A DNA stretch of 64,000 nucleotides, from the NCBI GenBank assembly GCA_009911355.1, contig QXXE01000015.1:1-64000 (forward strand), given 5' to 3'. Source of the stretch: Clostridiaceae bacterium (GTDB lineage: Bacteria; Bacillota; Clostridia; Oscillospirales; Butyricicoccaceae). The notes beneath the pieces are model-generated. The model was given only the letters and a program-made list of their open reading frames with translations, ran no database searches and was not told where the DNA came from. Of this stretch, positions 50,334 through 58,881 are shown piece after piece. Positions within the stretch are counted from its first letter, which is position 1. Each line of letters opens with the position of its first letter. The position numbers and the translations under genes are program-made.

Positions 50334-51335
50334 ATGGGTTTCGGATGCACCAGCTTTTCCTGGGAAACCAAAGACGGGCGGCACCTGCTGGGCCGCACAT
50401 ATGACCAGTTCGGCGACCTGCGCGTCAACCGCGTGATTGCAGTGCAGAAGGGCGCGCCCTGCGCGGCGGGGCTGCGGCCAGGCTGGGCGGTGTCGCCGTC
50501 CCTGCACGCGTACACCGGCATGGCAGTGCTGGGGTTCGGCGAACCCATCGTGGTGGACGGCGTGAACACGGCTGGGCTCATGGGCGCGCTGCTCCATTAT
50601 CCGGGCTACGCAGCCTACTGCCCGGAGGCCGCGCCGGACACCTACCCGGTCCATCCGGGGCGGCTGCTGGCATGGCTGCTGGCGCGCTGCGGCAGCGTTG
50701 AGGAAGCCGTGCGCGAGCTTTCCGCGCTTACGCTGACCGATGATCTGTCGCAGGGCGCGCCGCTCCGGGCGCATTACCTGCTCAGCGGGCGCAGCGGGGA
50801 AGCCGTCGTCGCCGAGCCGGACGCAGGCGGGCTTTCCATCCACCGTCATTCCATCGGCGTGCTGGCGAACAGCCCCGATTACCTGTGGCACCTGACCAAC
50901 CTGCGCAATTATGTCGGCGTGACCAACCTGCCCAAGCCGCCCCAGATGGTCGCGGGGGCCGAGATCCGGCCGTTTGGCGAGCGGCTGGGCGGCGGGGCCG
51001 GCCTGCCGGGGGATTATTCCTCGCCGTCGCGGTTTGTGCGCATGGCCTTCCTCAAGCAGTTTTCCGTGCGCGGGCGGGACGAGCTGGACGGGGTATCGCG
51101 CATGTTCCGCGCGTTTGCCCCGGTTGACATCCCGGAAGGGCTGGTCAAGGGCGGGACCGGCTGCGAGGGCTACGAACAGACCCTGTGCACCGCGGTGATG
51201 TGCGCGGAGAGCGGGGTCTACTATTTCGCGCCCGCTGAAAACCGCCGCATTTCGGCGGTGCGCCCCGCCGGGGACGGGCGGGAGACGCTGTATTTTAGCC
51301 TGGGCAGCGCGCAGGATATCGACTACCGCAACTGA
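50334..51335 (+). CDS. Choloylglycine hydrolase-family protein (linear amide C-N hydrolase)
   Basis: A 333-aa Ntn-hydrolase like bile salt hydrolase and penicillin V acylase. The likely nucleophile is Cys5 in MGFGCTSFSWETKDGRHLLGRTYD. The neighbouring RTYDQF supplies Arg and Asp where family members have RTMDW. ANSPDYLWHLTNLRNY holds the conserved Asn. The Cys is not at position 2, so three residues must be removed, as in penicillin acylases. Bile salt, penicillin V or acyl-homoserine lactone-type amides are possible. AAGGAGGA lies before the start. Confidence 0.85.
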   Translation: MGFGCTSFSWETKDGRHLLGRTYDQFGDLRVNRVIAVQKGAPCAAGLRPGWAVSPSLHAYTGMAVLGFGEPIVVDGVNTAGLMGALLHYPGYAAYCPEAAPDTYPVHPGRLLAWLLARCGSVEEAVRELSALTLTDDLSQGAPLRAHYLLSGRSGEAVVAEPDAGGLSIHRHSIGVLANSPDYLWHLTNLRNYVGVTNLPKPPQMVAGAEIRPFGERLGGGAGLPGDYSSPSRFVRMAFLKQFSVRGRDELDGVSRMFRAFAPVDIPEGLVKGGTGCEGYEQTLCTAVMCAESGVYYFAPAENRRISAVRPAGDGRETLYFSLGSAQDIDYRN

Positions 51336-51343
51336 GCGCGCCA

Positions 51344-51390
51344 AAAACGGCGGAAGGGTACGGGCTGATTGCCGTACCCTTCCGCCGTTC
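51344..51390. terminator. Bidirectional terminator
   Basis: A long stem, AACGGCGGAAGGGTACGG with its complement and a 7-nt loop, flanked by A and T runs, lies between the converging hydrolase and coiled-coil genes. Confidence 0.85.
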
Positions 51391-51406
51391 CTGCGGGGAA
51401 ACCCGC

Positions 51407-51967
51407 TTACAGCTGGGTGAATTGGGTGTGCTGCCGCCGGTAGGCGTCGTTGTCCTTCTGGCGCAGCTCGTTTTCCACCTGCGCAAGCTGGCGCTCGAGC
51501 GTTTTGGCCTTCGCGGGGTCGTCCTCGGTGCGCAGCCGCGCGGCGAGCTCCTCGCGGCGCTTGCGCAGGCGCTCGATCTCGCGGTCGACCTTGTCGGTAC
51601 TCGCTTTGCAGCGCTCTTCGCTGCGCGCGGGCTTCCCTTCTTTGGAGGGCTGTCCCGCTTCCGGGGCTTCGGGCTCTCCGTCCGTCGGGGCAGTCGGTTC
51701 CATGCCTTCCACACCGGCAGGCTGCGCGCGTCCGGGCGCGTCCCGCTCGGGGTCGTCGAAATAGATGCCCGGGCTGCCGTCCTCCGCCCTGCCGGGCCAG
51801 TAGCGCCCGGACGGTTCCGGCGCTTGCGAGGGGATGTATGCGTCGGTTGCTGGGCGGCGCTGCTGCGGCTGCGCCGGTTCCTCCGCCTGGGGCGCGCGGG
51901 AAGCCCTGCGCACCTCGGGCAGCTCCGCGCGCTGCGGGCGGAGCAGGGATGCTGGAAGAATGCTCAT
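51407..51967 (-). CDS. Hypothetical protein with C-terminal coiled coil
   Basis: A 186-aa product. The first 120 residues are disordered, rich in Pro, Ala, Glu and Arg. Residues about 125-175 form a strong coiled coil (TDKVDREIERLRKRREELAARL). No signal peptide, membrane helix or family was recognised. The ATG at 51967 has GGAGGTG upstream. It follows the histidine kinase gene by 45 nt in the same direction and could belong to its operon. Confidence 0.7.
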   Translation of the reverse strand: MSILPASLLRPQRAELPEVRRASRAPQAEEPAQPQQRRPATDAYIPSQAPEPSGRYWPGRAEDGSPGIYFDDPERDAPGRAQPAGVEGMEPTAPTDGEPEAPEAGQPSKEGKPARSEERCKASTDKVDREIERLRKRREELAARLRTEDDPAKAKTLERQLAQVENELRQKDNDAYRRQHTQFTQL

Positions 51968-52012
51968 CAAATATCACCTCCACCCCGAGTATAGCGCCGC
52001 GCGGTATGGGAA

Positions 52013-53311
52013 TCAACCGTTTTGCTCTGGGATGCCTTCTTTTGGTAACGGGATGTTCAGCAGCATGTCCAGCCGGAACCGCCCGTCCGACTGTTCGGCG
52101 ATCATTGTGCCTTGGTATTTTGCGGCGACGGCCTGGATATTGCGCAGCCCGGTCCCCATCGGCGGCAGCGGCCCCCCGCCGCAGGGGTTCTCGAACGACA
52201 GCCGGAGGAAATCGCCCTGCCGCGCGCCGGTGACGCGGATCAGCGGCTCCCCGCCCAGCCCCCGGCAGGCCTCGATGGCATTGTCGAGGGCGTTCGCAAA
52301 CACAACGCACAGGTCAAAGCTGTCGGCGCAGCCCTCGGGCGGCAGCTGCACCAGCACCTCGGCGCGGATACCGGCGGCGCGTGCGCGCGCCAGCTTGCCG
52401 CTCAGCAGCACGTCCACGGCGGGGCTGCCGGTGCGCACCGGCAGGGACAGCTGCGCCGAAACGCCCTCCAGCCGCTCCAGATAGCGCGCGGCGTGGGCGG
52501 TCTCCCCCCGGCTGAGCAGACCGCGCAGCACGGCGAGATGGTTTTGGAAATCGTGCCGGAAGGCGCGGGTTTCGGCGTCGCGCGCCTGGGCTTCGGCAAC
52601 ATAGGCTTTTTGTGCCCGCGCCGCCTGCCCGAGCGAATCCAGCTCGGCCTGCGCCTGTATGCCGCGGCAGGCGCGGCGGTAGGCGTACAGCGTACACAGC
52701 AGCGACGCGAGGCCAAGCGCCTGCACGGCCAGCAGCGCGAGATGCACGCCCGCCATACGCAGGGTACGCTGGGTGCTGACCACGCTGTAGGCGGTATGCT
52801 GGATGTAGATTTCTGCCGCCCAGCAGAACGCGCCGGGGAAAATCAGCAGCCCGAGCGACGGCAGGCTTTCTCCGGGCGGGATGGCCCGCAGCACCAGCGC
52901 ATAGCACGCGGCGCACACGGCGAACGCTGCAAGCACTGCAAGCAGCAGTGCCGCGTACAGTAAAAAGCCTTGCAGCAGCGGCGGCAGCAGCACGACTTCG
53001 ACGGAAGTGACCATGCCGAAGGAAATCTGGGTGATGTATGTGGCGAGCAGCGCGGCGGTGGCGGCTGCTGCCCGTCCGCAGCGGAAGTGGAGCCGTGCCA
53101 GCGCGTAAAGGACGGCAAGGTCGGCGGCGAGCGCTACGGGCATGGAGACCGCTGCCGGGAGGGGCACGGCTTGGATGGCGCATATCAGGAGCAGGTAGGC
53201 AGCGGTGACGCGTGCCTGCCACGGCTTGCCGCACAGCCTGCTGAGGAAGGCGGTGTGCAGCAGTGCCTGCCCTGCCAGCGTGCAGCCGTCGAGGAAGAGG
53301 AGGATTTCCAA
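52013..53311 (-). CDS. AgrC-like sensor histidine kinase (GHKL)
   Basis: A 432-aa membrane kinase. About six N-terminal helices (residues 10-205) form the sensor, as in quorum-sensing peptide receptors. A helical linker leads to the H-box FRHDFQNHLAVLRGLL with the phosphorylated His. The GHKL ATPase part has VVFANALDNAIEAC (N box) and MGTGLRNIQAVA (G box). The start is a TTG 1 nt after the response-regulator stop, with AAAGGGGG upstream. No AgrD- or AgrB-like gene is adjacent, so the ligand is unknown. Confidence 0.87.
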   Translation of the reverse strand: MEILLFLDGCTLAGQALLHTAFLSRLCGKPWQARVTAAYLLLICAIQAVPLPAAVSMPVALAADLAVLYALARLHFRCGRAAAATAALLATYITQISFGMVTSVEVVLLPPLLQGFLLYAALLLAVLAAFAVCAACYALVLRAIPPGESLPSLGLLIFPGAFCWAAEIYIQHTAYSVVSTQRTLRMAGVHLALLAVQALGLASLLCTLYAYRRACRGIQAQAELDSLGQAARAQKAYVAEAQARDAETRAFRHDFQNHLAVLRGLLSRGETAHAARYLERLEGVSAQLSLPVRTGSPAVDVLLSGKLARARAAGIRAEVLVQLPPEGCADSFDLCVVFANALDNAIEACRGLGGEPLIRVTGARQGDFLRLSFENPCGGGPLPPMGTGLRNIQAVAAKYQGTMIAEQSDGRFRLDMLLNIPLPKEGIPEQNG

Positions 53312-53312
53312 T

Positions 53313-54020
53313 TCAGTGCCCCCTTTCGCGCATCCGGCGCAGCAGGGCGCGGGAGAAATCGCCCTCGCGCAGCCGGGAGACCGGCACGCTGCCGCCCTGG
53401 GCCAGCGCGGCTTGTCCGTCCCCGCAGCCGCGCACGCAGTCGAGGTTAACGAGGTAGCTGCGGTGGCAGCGGAAAAAGCGGCTGTCCAGCCGTTTTTCGA
53501 GCGCGTCCATGCGGCCGTAATAATCGACCAGCGAGCCGTCGCACAGGTGCAGGAAGATTTTCCGGCCCTGCACCTCGCAGTAGGCGAGTTCGCTGAAGCC
53601 GACCACGCGGCAGGCGTTGCCGCGCTGCACCACGAGCGAGTCCCCGGGGCCGAGCGCTGCCATTGCGCGGGCCATCATCCGGCGGAATCGACTGGGGTCG
53701 GGGGGCTTGAGGAGGAAGTCGAACGCCTGCACCTCGAACGCGTCAAAGACGCACTCGCCGAGCACGGTAACGAACACGAGCAGTGCGCGGCTGCCGTTTT
53801 GGCGCAGCTGCCGGGCGGTTTCCAGCCCGTCCATGCCGGGCATCCGGATATCGAGGAAGGCAAGGTCGGGCGCAAAGCCGCTTGCAAGGAGGGCGGCGCC
53901 GTCACGGAACTGCCTGATGGCATAGGGTTCTGCGCGGTGCTCTTTCAGGTATGTGGCGAGCAGGGCGGCGATTTCCTGCGCCATTTGCGGCTCGTCGTCG
54001 CAGACTGCGAATTGCAGCAT
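53313..54020 (-). CDS. LytTR response regulator (AgrA/LytR type)
   Basis: A 235-aa regulator. The receiver domain (residues 1-125) has the acidic pair in AVCDDEP, the phosphoacceptor Asp in LAFLDIRMPGMDGLE, and a late Lys in DFLLKPPDP. A LytTR DNA-binding domain follows (RFFRCHRSYLVNLD). It works with the downstream AgrC-like kinase; the two are 1 nt apart. The ATG at 54020 has AAAGGGG upstream. Targets are unknown. Confidence 0.88.
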   Translation of the reverse strand: MLQFAVCDDEPQMAQEIAALLATYLKEHRAEPYAIRQFRDGAALLASGFAPDLAFLDIRMPGMDGLETARQLRQNGSRALLVFVTVLGECVFDAFEVQAFDFLLKPPDPSRFRRMMARAMAALGPGDSLVVQRGNACRVVGFSELAYCEVQGRKIFLHLCDGSLVDYYGRMDALEKRLDSRFFRCHRSYLVNLDCVRGCGDGQAALAQGGSVPVSRLREGDFSRALLRRMRERGH

Positions 54021-54099
54021 GGTGCACCCCTTTCTTTTCGTTAGCTGGCGGCGCCCTTGACAGCCCGCCAGCCGCCCGGTATACTGGTAATCGGAAGAT

Positions 54100-54245
54100 G
54101 CGCTCCCCGCGCGGGGCCAAAGGGCGCTGCCCTTTGGAAACCCGGCCCTCCGCAGGCAGCGCCAGGGGCTCCGCCCCCTGGACCCCCGCAATTTTTTCGA
54201 GAAAAAATTGAGTAAAAGCTTCATCACGCCTGCGGGCGGGACGGG
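54100..54245 (+). repeat. Mosaic hairpin repeat, copy 13, with AT module
   Basis: CCAAAGGGCGCTGCCCTTTGG is followed by a CGGCCCTCCGCAGGCAGCG linker, CCAGGGGCTCCGCCCCCTGG, AATTTTTTCGAGAAAAAATT and CGCCTGCGGGCGGGACGGG. Copy 16 carries the same modules in reverse. Confidence 0.88.
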
Positions 54246-54258
54246 AGGAATATAGGAT

Positions 54259-54735
54259 ATGGAAAAATCGGATTTGGAAGGCAAGCGCGCGCGGATGCGC
54301 GAGCTTGCACAGCAGGTCGAAACGCTGCGGGCGTGTCCGCCGCCGCAGCCGGTTTCCCTTTGGGACGCCGGTCTGGGGCTGCGCCGCAGCGTGCGTCTTG
54401 TCCTGCTCTCGCTGCTCGGGGCGTGGCTGCTGCTGCGGGTTGCGATCCCTTTCCTTTATGGGTTGGGGATCAGCGGTATTGCGTTTTTTGCGGTTAAGCT
54501 GGTTGTGTTTGCCCTGTATACTGCGGCTACGGTGCTGGGGCTGGCGGCGCTCTTTGGGGTGGCCGCGTGCCCGGAGAAGTATCGGGAGATGGTGTCGTGC
54601 AGGCGGCAGAATGCGGAGATTGCGCAGCGCAGCCGACGGGACGCGGAACGCCTGCGTGCCGCCGAGCAGGAGCTCGCCATGCTGACGGATGAAGTGGATG
54701 CGGCATCCTACGGGAGCCCTGGCCAAAACGGCTAG
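54259..54735 (+). CDS. Small membrane protein with coiled coil, unknown function
   Basis: A 158-aa product with an N-terminal charged helix, two close membrane helices (about residues 43-65 and 72-98), and a C-terminal coiled coil (RRQNAEIAQRSRRDAERLRAAEQELAML). No family was recognised. GGGAGGAAT gives a good start. It lies between repeat copy 13 and the galactoside regulator and is not clearly in either neighbour's operon. Confidence 0.65.
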   Translation: MEKSDLEGKRARMRELAQQVETLRACPPPQPVSLWDAGLGLRRSVRLVLLSLLGAWLLLRVAIPFLYGLGISGIAFFAVKLVVFALYTAATVLGLAALFGVAACPEKYREMVSCRRQNAEIAQRSRRDAERLRAAEQELAMLTDEVDAASYGSPGQNG

Positions 54736-54869
54736 CGCGCCGCCGTCCGGGCTCGCCGCTATTCTTTCAGCATAGCAGAAAACCGCCGCCGGGGCAACCC
54801 CCAGTGCATGGAAAGGCGGCAGGATGTCATGAAGTGCGGCCTTTCCCGCTGTTTGGCGGCGATGTGGGC

Positions 54870-54899
54870 TTGAAAAGGGCCCTTGTTTTGTGCTATACT
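54870..54899 (+). promoter_or_regulatory. Promoter of the AraC-type regulator
   Basis: TTGAAA (54870-54875), an 18-nt spacer and TATACT (54894-54899), 22 nt before the start codon. Confidence 0.6.
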
Positions 54900-54921
54900 G
54901 AAAGAAAAAGGGGGCAGGCCG

Positions 54922-55839
54922 ATGGAAGAAAGCTATGTGCTGCACCTGCGGCAGCAATACCAACTTTTTAAGGAATTGTACCTGTGCTACTGCGGCTATG
55001 CCAACTGCGAGCCGCTGCACAGCTATGGCCCGGCGGTCCGGCCGAACTACCTGCTGCATTACATTACGGAGGGGCGGGGGATTTACCAGATCAACGGCGT
55101 CACCTACACGCTCGGCGAGGGCGAGGGTTTCCTGATCGAGCCCAACAAGCAGACCTTTTATCAGGCCGACGCGGTCGACCCGTGGAAATACCTCTGGATC
55201 GGCTTTGGCGGCACGGGCGCGGAAACCTGCGTACGCGCCCTCGGGCTGGACAGCGACCACCTGACCTTCCGCTGTGCGGACGAAAAGGGCAAGCTGCACG
55301 AGCTGGTTGAGGAAATGCTCATGCACAACGCGCAGGCGGCGCAGAATGATTTCCGGCTTCAATCGCTGCTGTGCGCCTTTTTCGCCCAGCTTTCCGAGGG
55401 TATGGACGCCGATATCGGCAAGATGAGCCAGGCCGACCGGGAAAACCTGTATGTCCACAAGGCGGTCGAATATATCCGCAACCATTATGACACGGGTATC
55501 ACGGTAGGCGACGTGGCGCGGTATGTCGCCCTGCACCGCAGCTACCTGTTTGCGCTCTTCCAGAAGGTGCTGCACATTTCGCCGCAGGAATACCTGACGC
55601 TTTTCCGCCTGACCCGCGCCAAGGAAGAGCTGACGCTGACCGACAACACGGTTGCGAGCATCGCGCTCAACTGCGGCTATCAGGACCCGCAGGTCTTTAC
55701 CAAAGCGTTCAAAAATAAATTTGGCATCACCCCCTTGAAATACCGCAGGCAGGACCGCGAAAAGGCGCGGCAGGGGCTGGAAGAAATGATGGACAAAAAA
55801 GGGCAGGCTCCCGGGAATGAGAATCCCCCCGCGCTGTAA
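54922..55839 (+). CDS. AraC-family regulator of alpha-galactoside use
   Basis: A 305-aa regulator. The N-terminal cupin-like sensor (residues 30-150; NYLLHYITEGRGIYQINGVTY) resembles MsmR/RafR-type sugar sensors. The C-terminal pair of AraC helix-turn-helix motifs includes DTGITVGDVARYVALHRSYLFALFQKV and VASIALNCGYQDPQVFTKAFKNKFG. It is convergent with an alpha-galactosidase and symporter set and likely activates it on melibiose or raffinose. AAAGGGGGC supports the start at 54922. Confidence 0.87.
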   Translation: MEESYVLHLRQQYQLFKELYLCYCGYANCEPLHSYGPAVRPNYLLHYITEGRGIYQINGVTYTLGEGEGFLIEPNKQTFYQADAVDPWKYLWIGFGGTGAETCVRALGLDSDHLTFRCADEKGKLHELVEEMLMHNAQAAQNDFRLQSLLCAFFAQLSEGMDADIGKMSQADRENLYVHKAVEYIRNHYDTGITVGDVARYVALHRSYLFALFQKVLHISPQEYLTLFRLTRAKEELTLTDNTVASIALNCGYQDPQVFTKAFKNKFGITPLKYRRQDREKARQGLEEMMDKKGQAPGNENPPAL

Positions 55840-55858
55840 ATCCAGCGCGGGGGGATTC
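55824..55858. terminator. Terminator overlapping the AraC stop codon
   Basis: A 14-bp stem, ATCCCCCCGCGCTG/CAGCGCGGGGGGAT, whose loop holds the stop codon, followed by TTCC. It can serve both directions. Confidence 0.7.
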
Positions 55859-55929
55859 CTACTATAAAAGGCAGCCAAAGACTTAAAAATGGGGTGAATG
55901 AAAATGAATGAATACAAATCTGAAAGGGC

Positions 55930-56058
55930 ATCCCCCGTCCCGCCCGCAGGCGATGAAAGGGATTCCAAAGGGACAAGTCCCTTTGGCGCCGTCCGCGCAG
56001 GACCGCTGTCCGCGTAGGACCGGGTGCAGGGCAGAGCCCTGCCGCTGTCCGCGAAGGA
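55930..56058 (-). repeat. Mosaic hairpin repeat, copy 14
   Basis: CGTCCCGCCCGCAGGCG, CCAAAGGG/CCCTTTGG arms, a CGTCCGCGCAGGACCGC linker, GCAGGGCAGAGCCCTGC and a GTCCGCGAAGGAC hairpin. It abuts the alpha-galactosidase stop. Confidence 0.85.
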
Positions 56059-56061
56059 CAA

Positions 56062-58275
56062 TCAAGCTTTCAGCACAAAGATGTGCGAGTCGTAGTCGCA
56101 GCTCTTGCGCTCGTAAGGCTGGCATTCGCCAGCAGCGCTGTCGCTTACGACAAGGCCAGCATGCATAAGCTCGTCACCGAAGTGCCCCGCATCGCCGTCA
56201 ACATGGTAACACAGCTCAGGGTCAAGCCCCTGCAAACGCACCCGGCGGAAAGGCCCGTTGACCTCGTTAAGCACCTTGTACCAGCCGACCAGCGCAGTCT
56301 TCCTGTCAGGCGAAACCACCATCCAAGAAGTGAAATTGCCGTCGAAAGGCGAGCGCAGCCGGTAGAAATCGCCGAACTGGATGACCTCGCGGTATTCCTT
56401 CATGAACTTGATCTGCTCACGTACCAGCGCGCGCTCCTCGTCAGAAAGCTTGTTCAAATCCAGCTCGTAGCCAAACGTCCCGAAATGGGCCACGTTCGCG
56501 CGGGTCTGGATGGGCGTGACGCGGTTGACCTGATGGTTCGGGACAGCCGAAACATGCGCGCCAATCGAACTGACCGGATAACAGAACGAAGTGCCATACT
56601 GGATTTTCAGGCGCTCGACCGCGTCAGAGTCGTCAGACGCCCAACCCTGCGGCGCGTAATAAAGCAGGCCGGGATCAAAGCGCCCGCCGCCCGATGCGCA
56701 CGATTCAAAGAGCACATGCGGGAACGCCGTAATCAGGCGCTCGTACAGGCTGTATACGCCAAGGATATAGCGGTGGAACAGCTCGCCCTGCCGGTCGGCG
56801 GGCAGCGCCGCCGAAAACGGCTCGCTGATGCAACGGTTCATGTCCCACTTGATATAAGAAACCTTTGCTTCCGAGAGGATTTTCGACATCTGGGCATAGA
56901 TGTTGTCCACGACCTCGGGGCGGGAGAAATCAAGCACATACTGGTTGCGCCCGTGGGATACGCGGCGGCCCGGAGTGGAAATGATCCAGTCGGGGTGCGC
57001 CCGGTAGAGGTCGGAATCCTTGTTGACCATCTCGGGCTCGAACCAGAGGCCGAATTTCATGCCCAGCGCGTCAATGCGCTCGGCAAGGCCGGTGATGCCG
57101 CGCGCAAGGCGGTCGGTGTTCGCCTGCCAGTCGCCAAGCCCGGCGAAGTCGTTCGAGCGCGCGCCAAACCAGCCGTCATCCAGCACGAACAGCTCTACGC
57201 CGTCGTTTTTGGCGGTTTCGGCGATCTTGACCAGCTTATCCTCGGTGAAGTCAAAATAGGTGGCTTCCCAGTTGTTAATCAGGATCGGGCGGGGCTTGTC
57301 GCGCCACTGCCCGCGCGCCAGGCGGCTGCGGTAAAGGCTGTGGAAGGTGCGGCTCATATCGCCCATGCCCTCGCAGGAATAGACGGTCACGGCTTCAGGG
57401 GCCTGGAAGGACTCGCCGGGGGCCAGCTTCCAATCGAAGCCGAAGGGGTTGATGCCGAGCAGGACGCGGGTCACGTCCCAGTTATCGACCTCAGCCTGTG
57501 CGAGGAAGTTGCCCGAGTAAACCAGCGAGAAGCCGATCACCTCGCCCCTGTCCTCGGTGGAGCCGGGGCGGCGGAGCATAATAAAGGGGTTATGGTTGTG
57601 CGAGGAGGTGCCGCGCGCCGAGCTGACCGACTGCACGCCCTGCTCCAGACGGCGGACTTTCATATGGCGCTCGCGCGACCATGCGCCTGAGAAGTGGATG
57701 AATTCGTAATCGCTGTCGGGCAGGTCGAGGGACAGGCTCATTGCGTGGGTGAGGTGCAGGTCGAGCGTGCCGCGGTTTACGAACTTGACCGAACGGGCGA
57801 TCGCGGCATATTGCGCGAAGAGGGTATAGCAAAGCTCGGCTTCGAGGCCGATCAGCTCATCGCGCAGGAGGATGGTGAGCGTTTCGGCTTCGCTGCTGTC
57901 GTCGCAGTAGGTTGCGGGCAGGCCCTCGAGCTTGGGCTTGCCGGGGGTGACGGTGTGCGACGCGTAGGTGAGGTCGGTGACCCGGCTGCCGTTGGGCTGG
58001 ATGACCTCGACGGCGGGCTGGCGGTAGTCGGTGGTGCCGTAGGAGGGGTATTCCTGCCGGGTGTGGTCGAGGGAAAACAGCTTGTTGCCTTCAAAGACCC
58101 ATGAGGACATGGGGCGGTGGTGCATTTCGAGCAGGTGGTCGAAGCTTTCTGTGTCGCGGACGGCTTTGCCGAAGTACAGCTGGCCCAGCTGGCCGTTGGG
58201 CAGCAGCTTCATGATGTAGCTGATTTTGCCGTTGTTGAGATGGAAGGTCTGTGTGCTTTCGTGGTAGTGGATCAC
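56062..58275 (-). CDS. Alpha-galactosidase, GH36
   Basis: A 737-aa retaining enzyme that releases galactose from melibiose, raffinose and similar sugars. The nucleophile Asp lies in KVSYIKWDMNRCISE; the acid/base region is QGWASDDSDAVERLKIQYG; SYPVSSIGAHVS-like residues (CYPVSSIGAHVSAVPNHQ) follow. The N-terminal supersandwich and C-terminal beta domains bring it to the typical 730-aa length. The start is GTG at 58275 with AAAGGAGG 7 nt upstream; no in-frame ATG fits. No signal peptide, so the enzyme is cytosolic and depends on the downstream symporter for substrate. Confidence 0.93.
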   Translation of the reverse strand: MIHYHESTQTFHLNNGKISYIMKLLPNGQLGQLYFGKAVRDTESFDHLLEMHHRPMSSWVFEGNKLFSLDHTRQEYPSYGTTDYRQPAVEVIQPNGSRVTDLTYASHTVTPGKPKLEGLPATYCDDSSEAETLTILLRDELIGLEAELCYTLFAQYAAIARSVKFVNRGTLDLHLTHAMSLSLDLPDSDYEFIHFSGAWSRERHMKVRRLEQGVQSVSSARGTSSHNHNPFIMLRRPGSTEDRGEVIGFSLVYSGNFLAQAEVDNWDVTRVLLGINPFGFDWKLAPGESFQAPEAVTVYSCEGMGDMSRTFHSLYRSRLARGQWRDKPRPILINNWEATYFDFTEDKLVKIAETAKNDGVELFVLDDGWFGARSNDFAGLGDWQANTDRLARGITGLAERIDALGMKFGLWFEPEMVNKDSDLYRAHPDWIISTPGRRVSHGRNQYVLDFSRPEVVDNIYAQMSKILSEAKVSYIKWDMNRCISEPFSAALPADRQGELFHRYILGVYSLYERLITAFPHVLFESCASGGGRFDPGLLYYAPQGWASDDSDAVERLKIQYGTSFCYPVSSIGAHVSAVPNHQVNRVTPIQTRANVAHFGTFGYELDLNKLSDEERALVREQIKFMKEYREVIQFGDFYRLRSPFDGNFTSWMVVSPDRKTALVGWYKVLNEVNGPFRRVRLQGLDPELCYHVDGDAGHFGDELMHAGLVVSDSAAGECQPYERKSCDYDSHIFVLKA

Positions 58276-58317
58276 TGATGTTCCTCCTTTCAGGATGTCG
58301 CGTGTGATGATATCGCC

Positions 58318-58512
58318 TCCGCAGCGGGCGCCAAAGGGCTCCGCCCTCTGGACTCCCGGCCCTGCGCGGGCAGCGGCGGGGCTCCGCCCCTGCACCCCGG
58401 CCCTGCGCGGGCAGCGGCGGGGCTCCGCCCCTGCACCCCGGCCCTGCGCGGGCAGCGCCAGAGGGGCTCGCCCCTCTGGACTCCCTTCTACCGCCTGCGG
58501 GCGGGACGTGGA
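58318..58512 (+). repeat. Mosaic hairpin repeat, copy 15
   Basis: CCAAAGGGCTCCGCCCTCTGG-type module, then GGCGGGGCTCCGCCCC modules twice with CGGCCCTGCGCGGGCAGCG linkers, then CCAGAGGGGC/GCCCCTCTGG and CGCCTGCGGGCGGGACG. A CAAACCGCTGCCCGCAGCGGTTTG hairpin (12-bp arms) follows. It separates alpha-galactosidase from the small HTH gene. Confidence 0.88.
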
Positions 58513-58623
58513 AAGGTCAAACCGCTGCCCGCAGCGGTTTGACAGGTTGAATATGAATGGGATATGCAGCTTTGCTATGGCTTTTATGGAATGCACACGG
58601 CTTGACGGTTGATCCCTTTGCCG

Positions 58624-58812
58624 TTAGGCGCTGGCAGAATCTTCGCCGTAGTGGACGGGCGAGTAAGGGCAGCGGGCATTCTCGGGGATCAGCCAGCGAT
58701 AGCCAAAGCGTACCGCCCCGGGTACACGGTGCTTTTCACAGTCCCGCCGCAGCGCGTCTGGCGCGATATCCCACAGCCGTGCCGCTTCCGGGATCGGCAT
58801 ATAATGGGTCAT
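58624..58812 (-). CDS. Small helix-turn-helix protein (excisionase/HTH_17-like)
   Basis: A 62-aa DNA-binding domain with the pattern PEAARLWDIAPDALRRDC...RVPGAVRFGYRWLIPENA. That is the winged-helix layout of excisionase-like HTH_17 domains. AAGGAGGTG gives a firm start. No phage or transposon gene is nearby; similar stand-alone domains are common in Clostridia with unknown targets. It lies between the symporter and galactosidase genes, all on one strand. Confidence 0.82.
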   Translation of the reverse strand: MTHYMPIPEAARLWDIAPDALRRDCEKHRVPGAVRFGYRWLIPENARCPYSPVHYGEDSASA

Positions 58813-58881
58813 TCCTGGACACCTCCTTGCCCGCGCCGGCCCCCGCCTTGATCTGGCGGGGGCAGCGTTATTTGTCAGGGT

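Noticed and set aside
52013-54020. Complete agr-type quorum system
   Set aside because: Kinase and regulator fit, but no AgrB protease or AgrD-like peptide lies beside them; the 38-aa peptides at 61 kb lack an AgrD layout and are 7 kb away.
58624-58812. Excisionase marking an integrated element
   Set aside because: No integrase, att-like repeats or mobile genes flank it; it sits within the galactoside genes.
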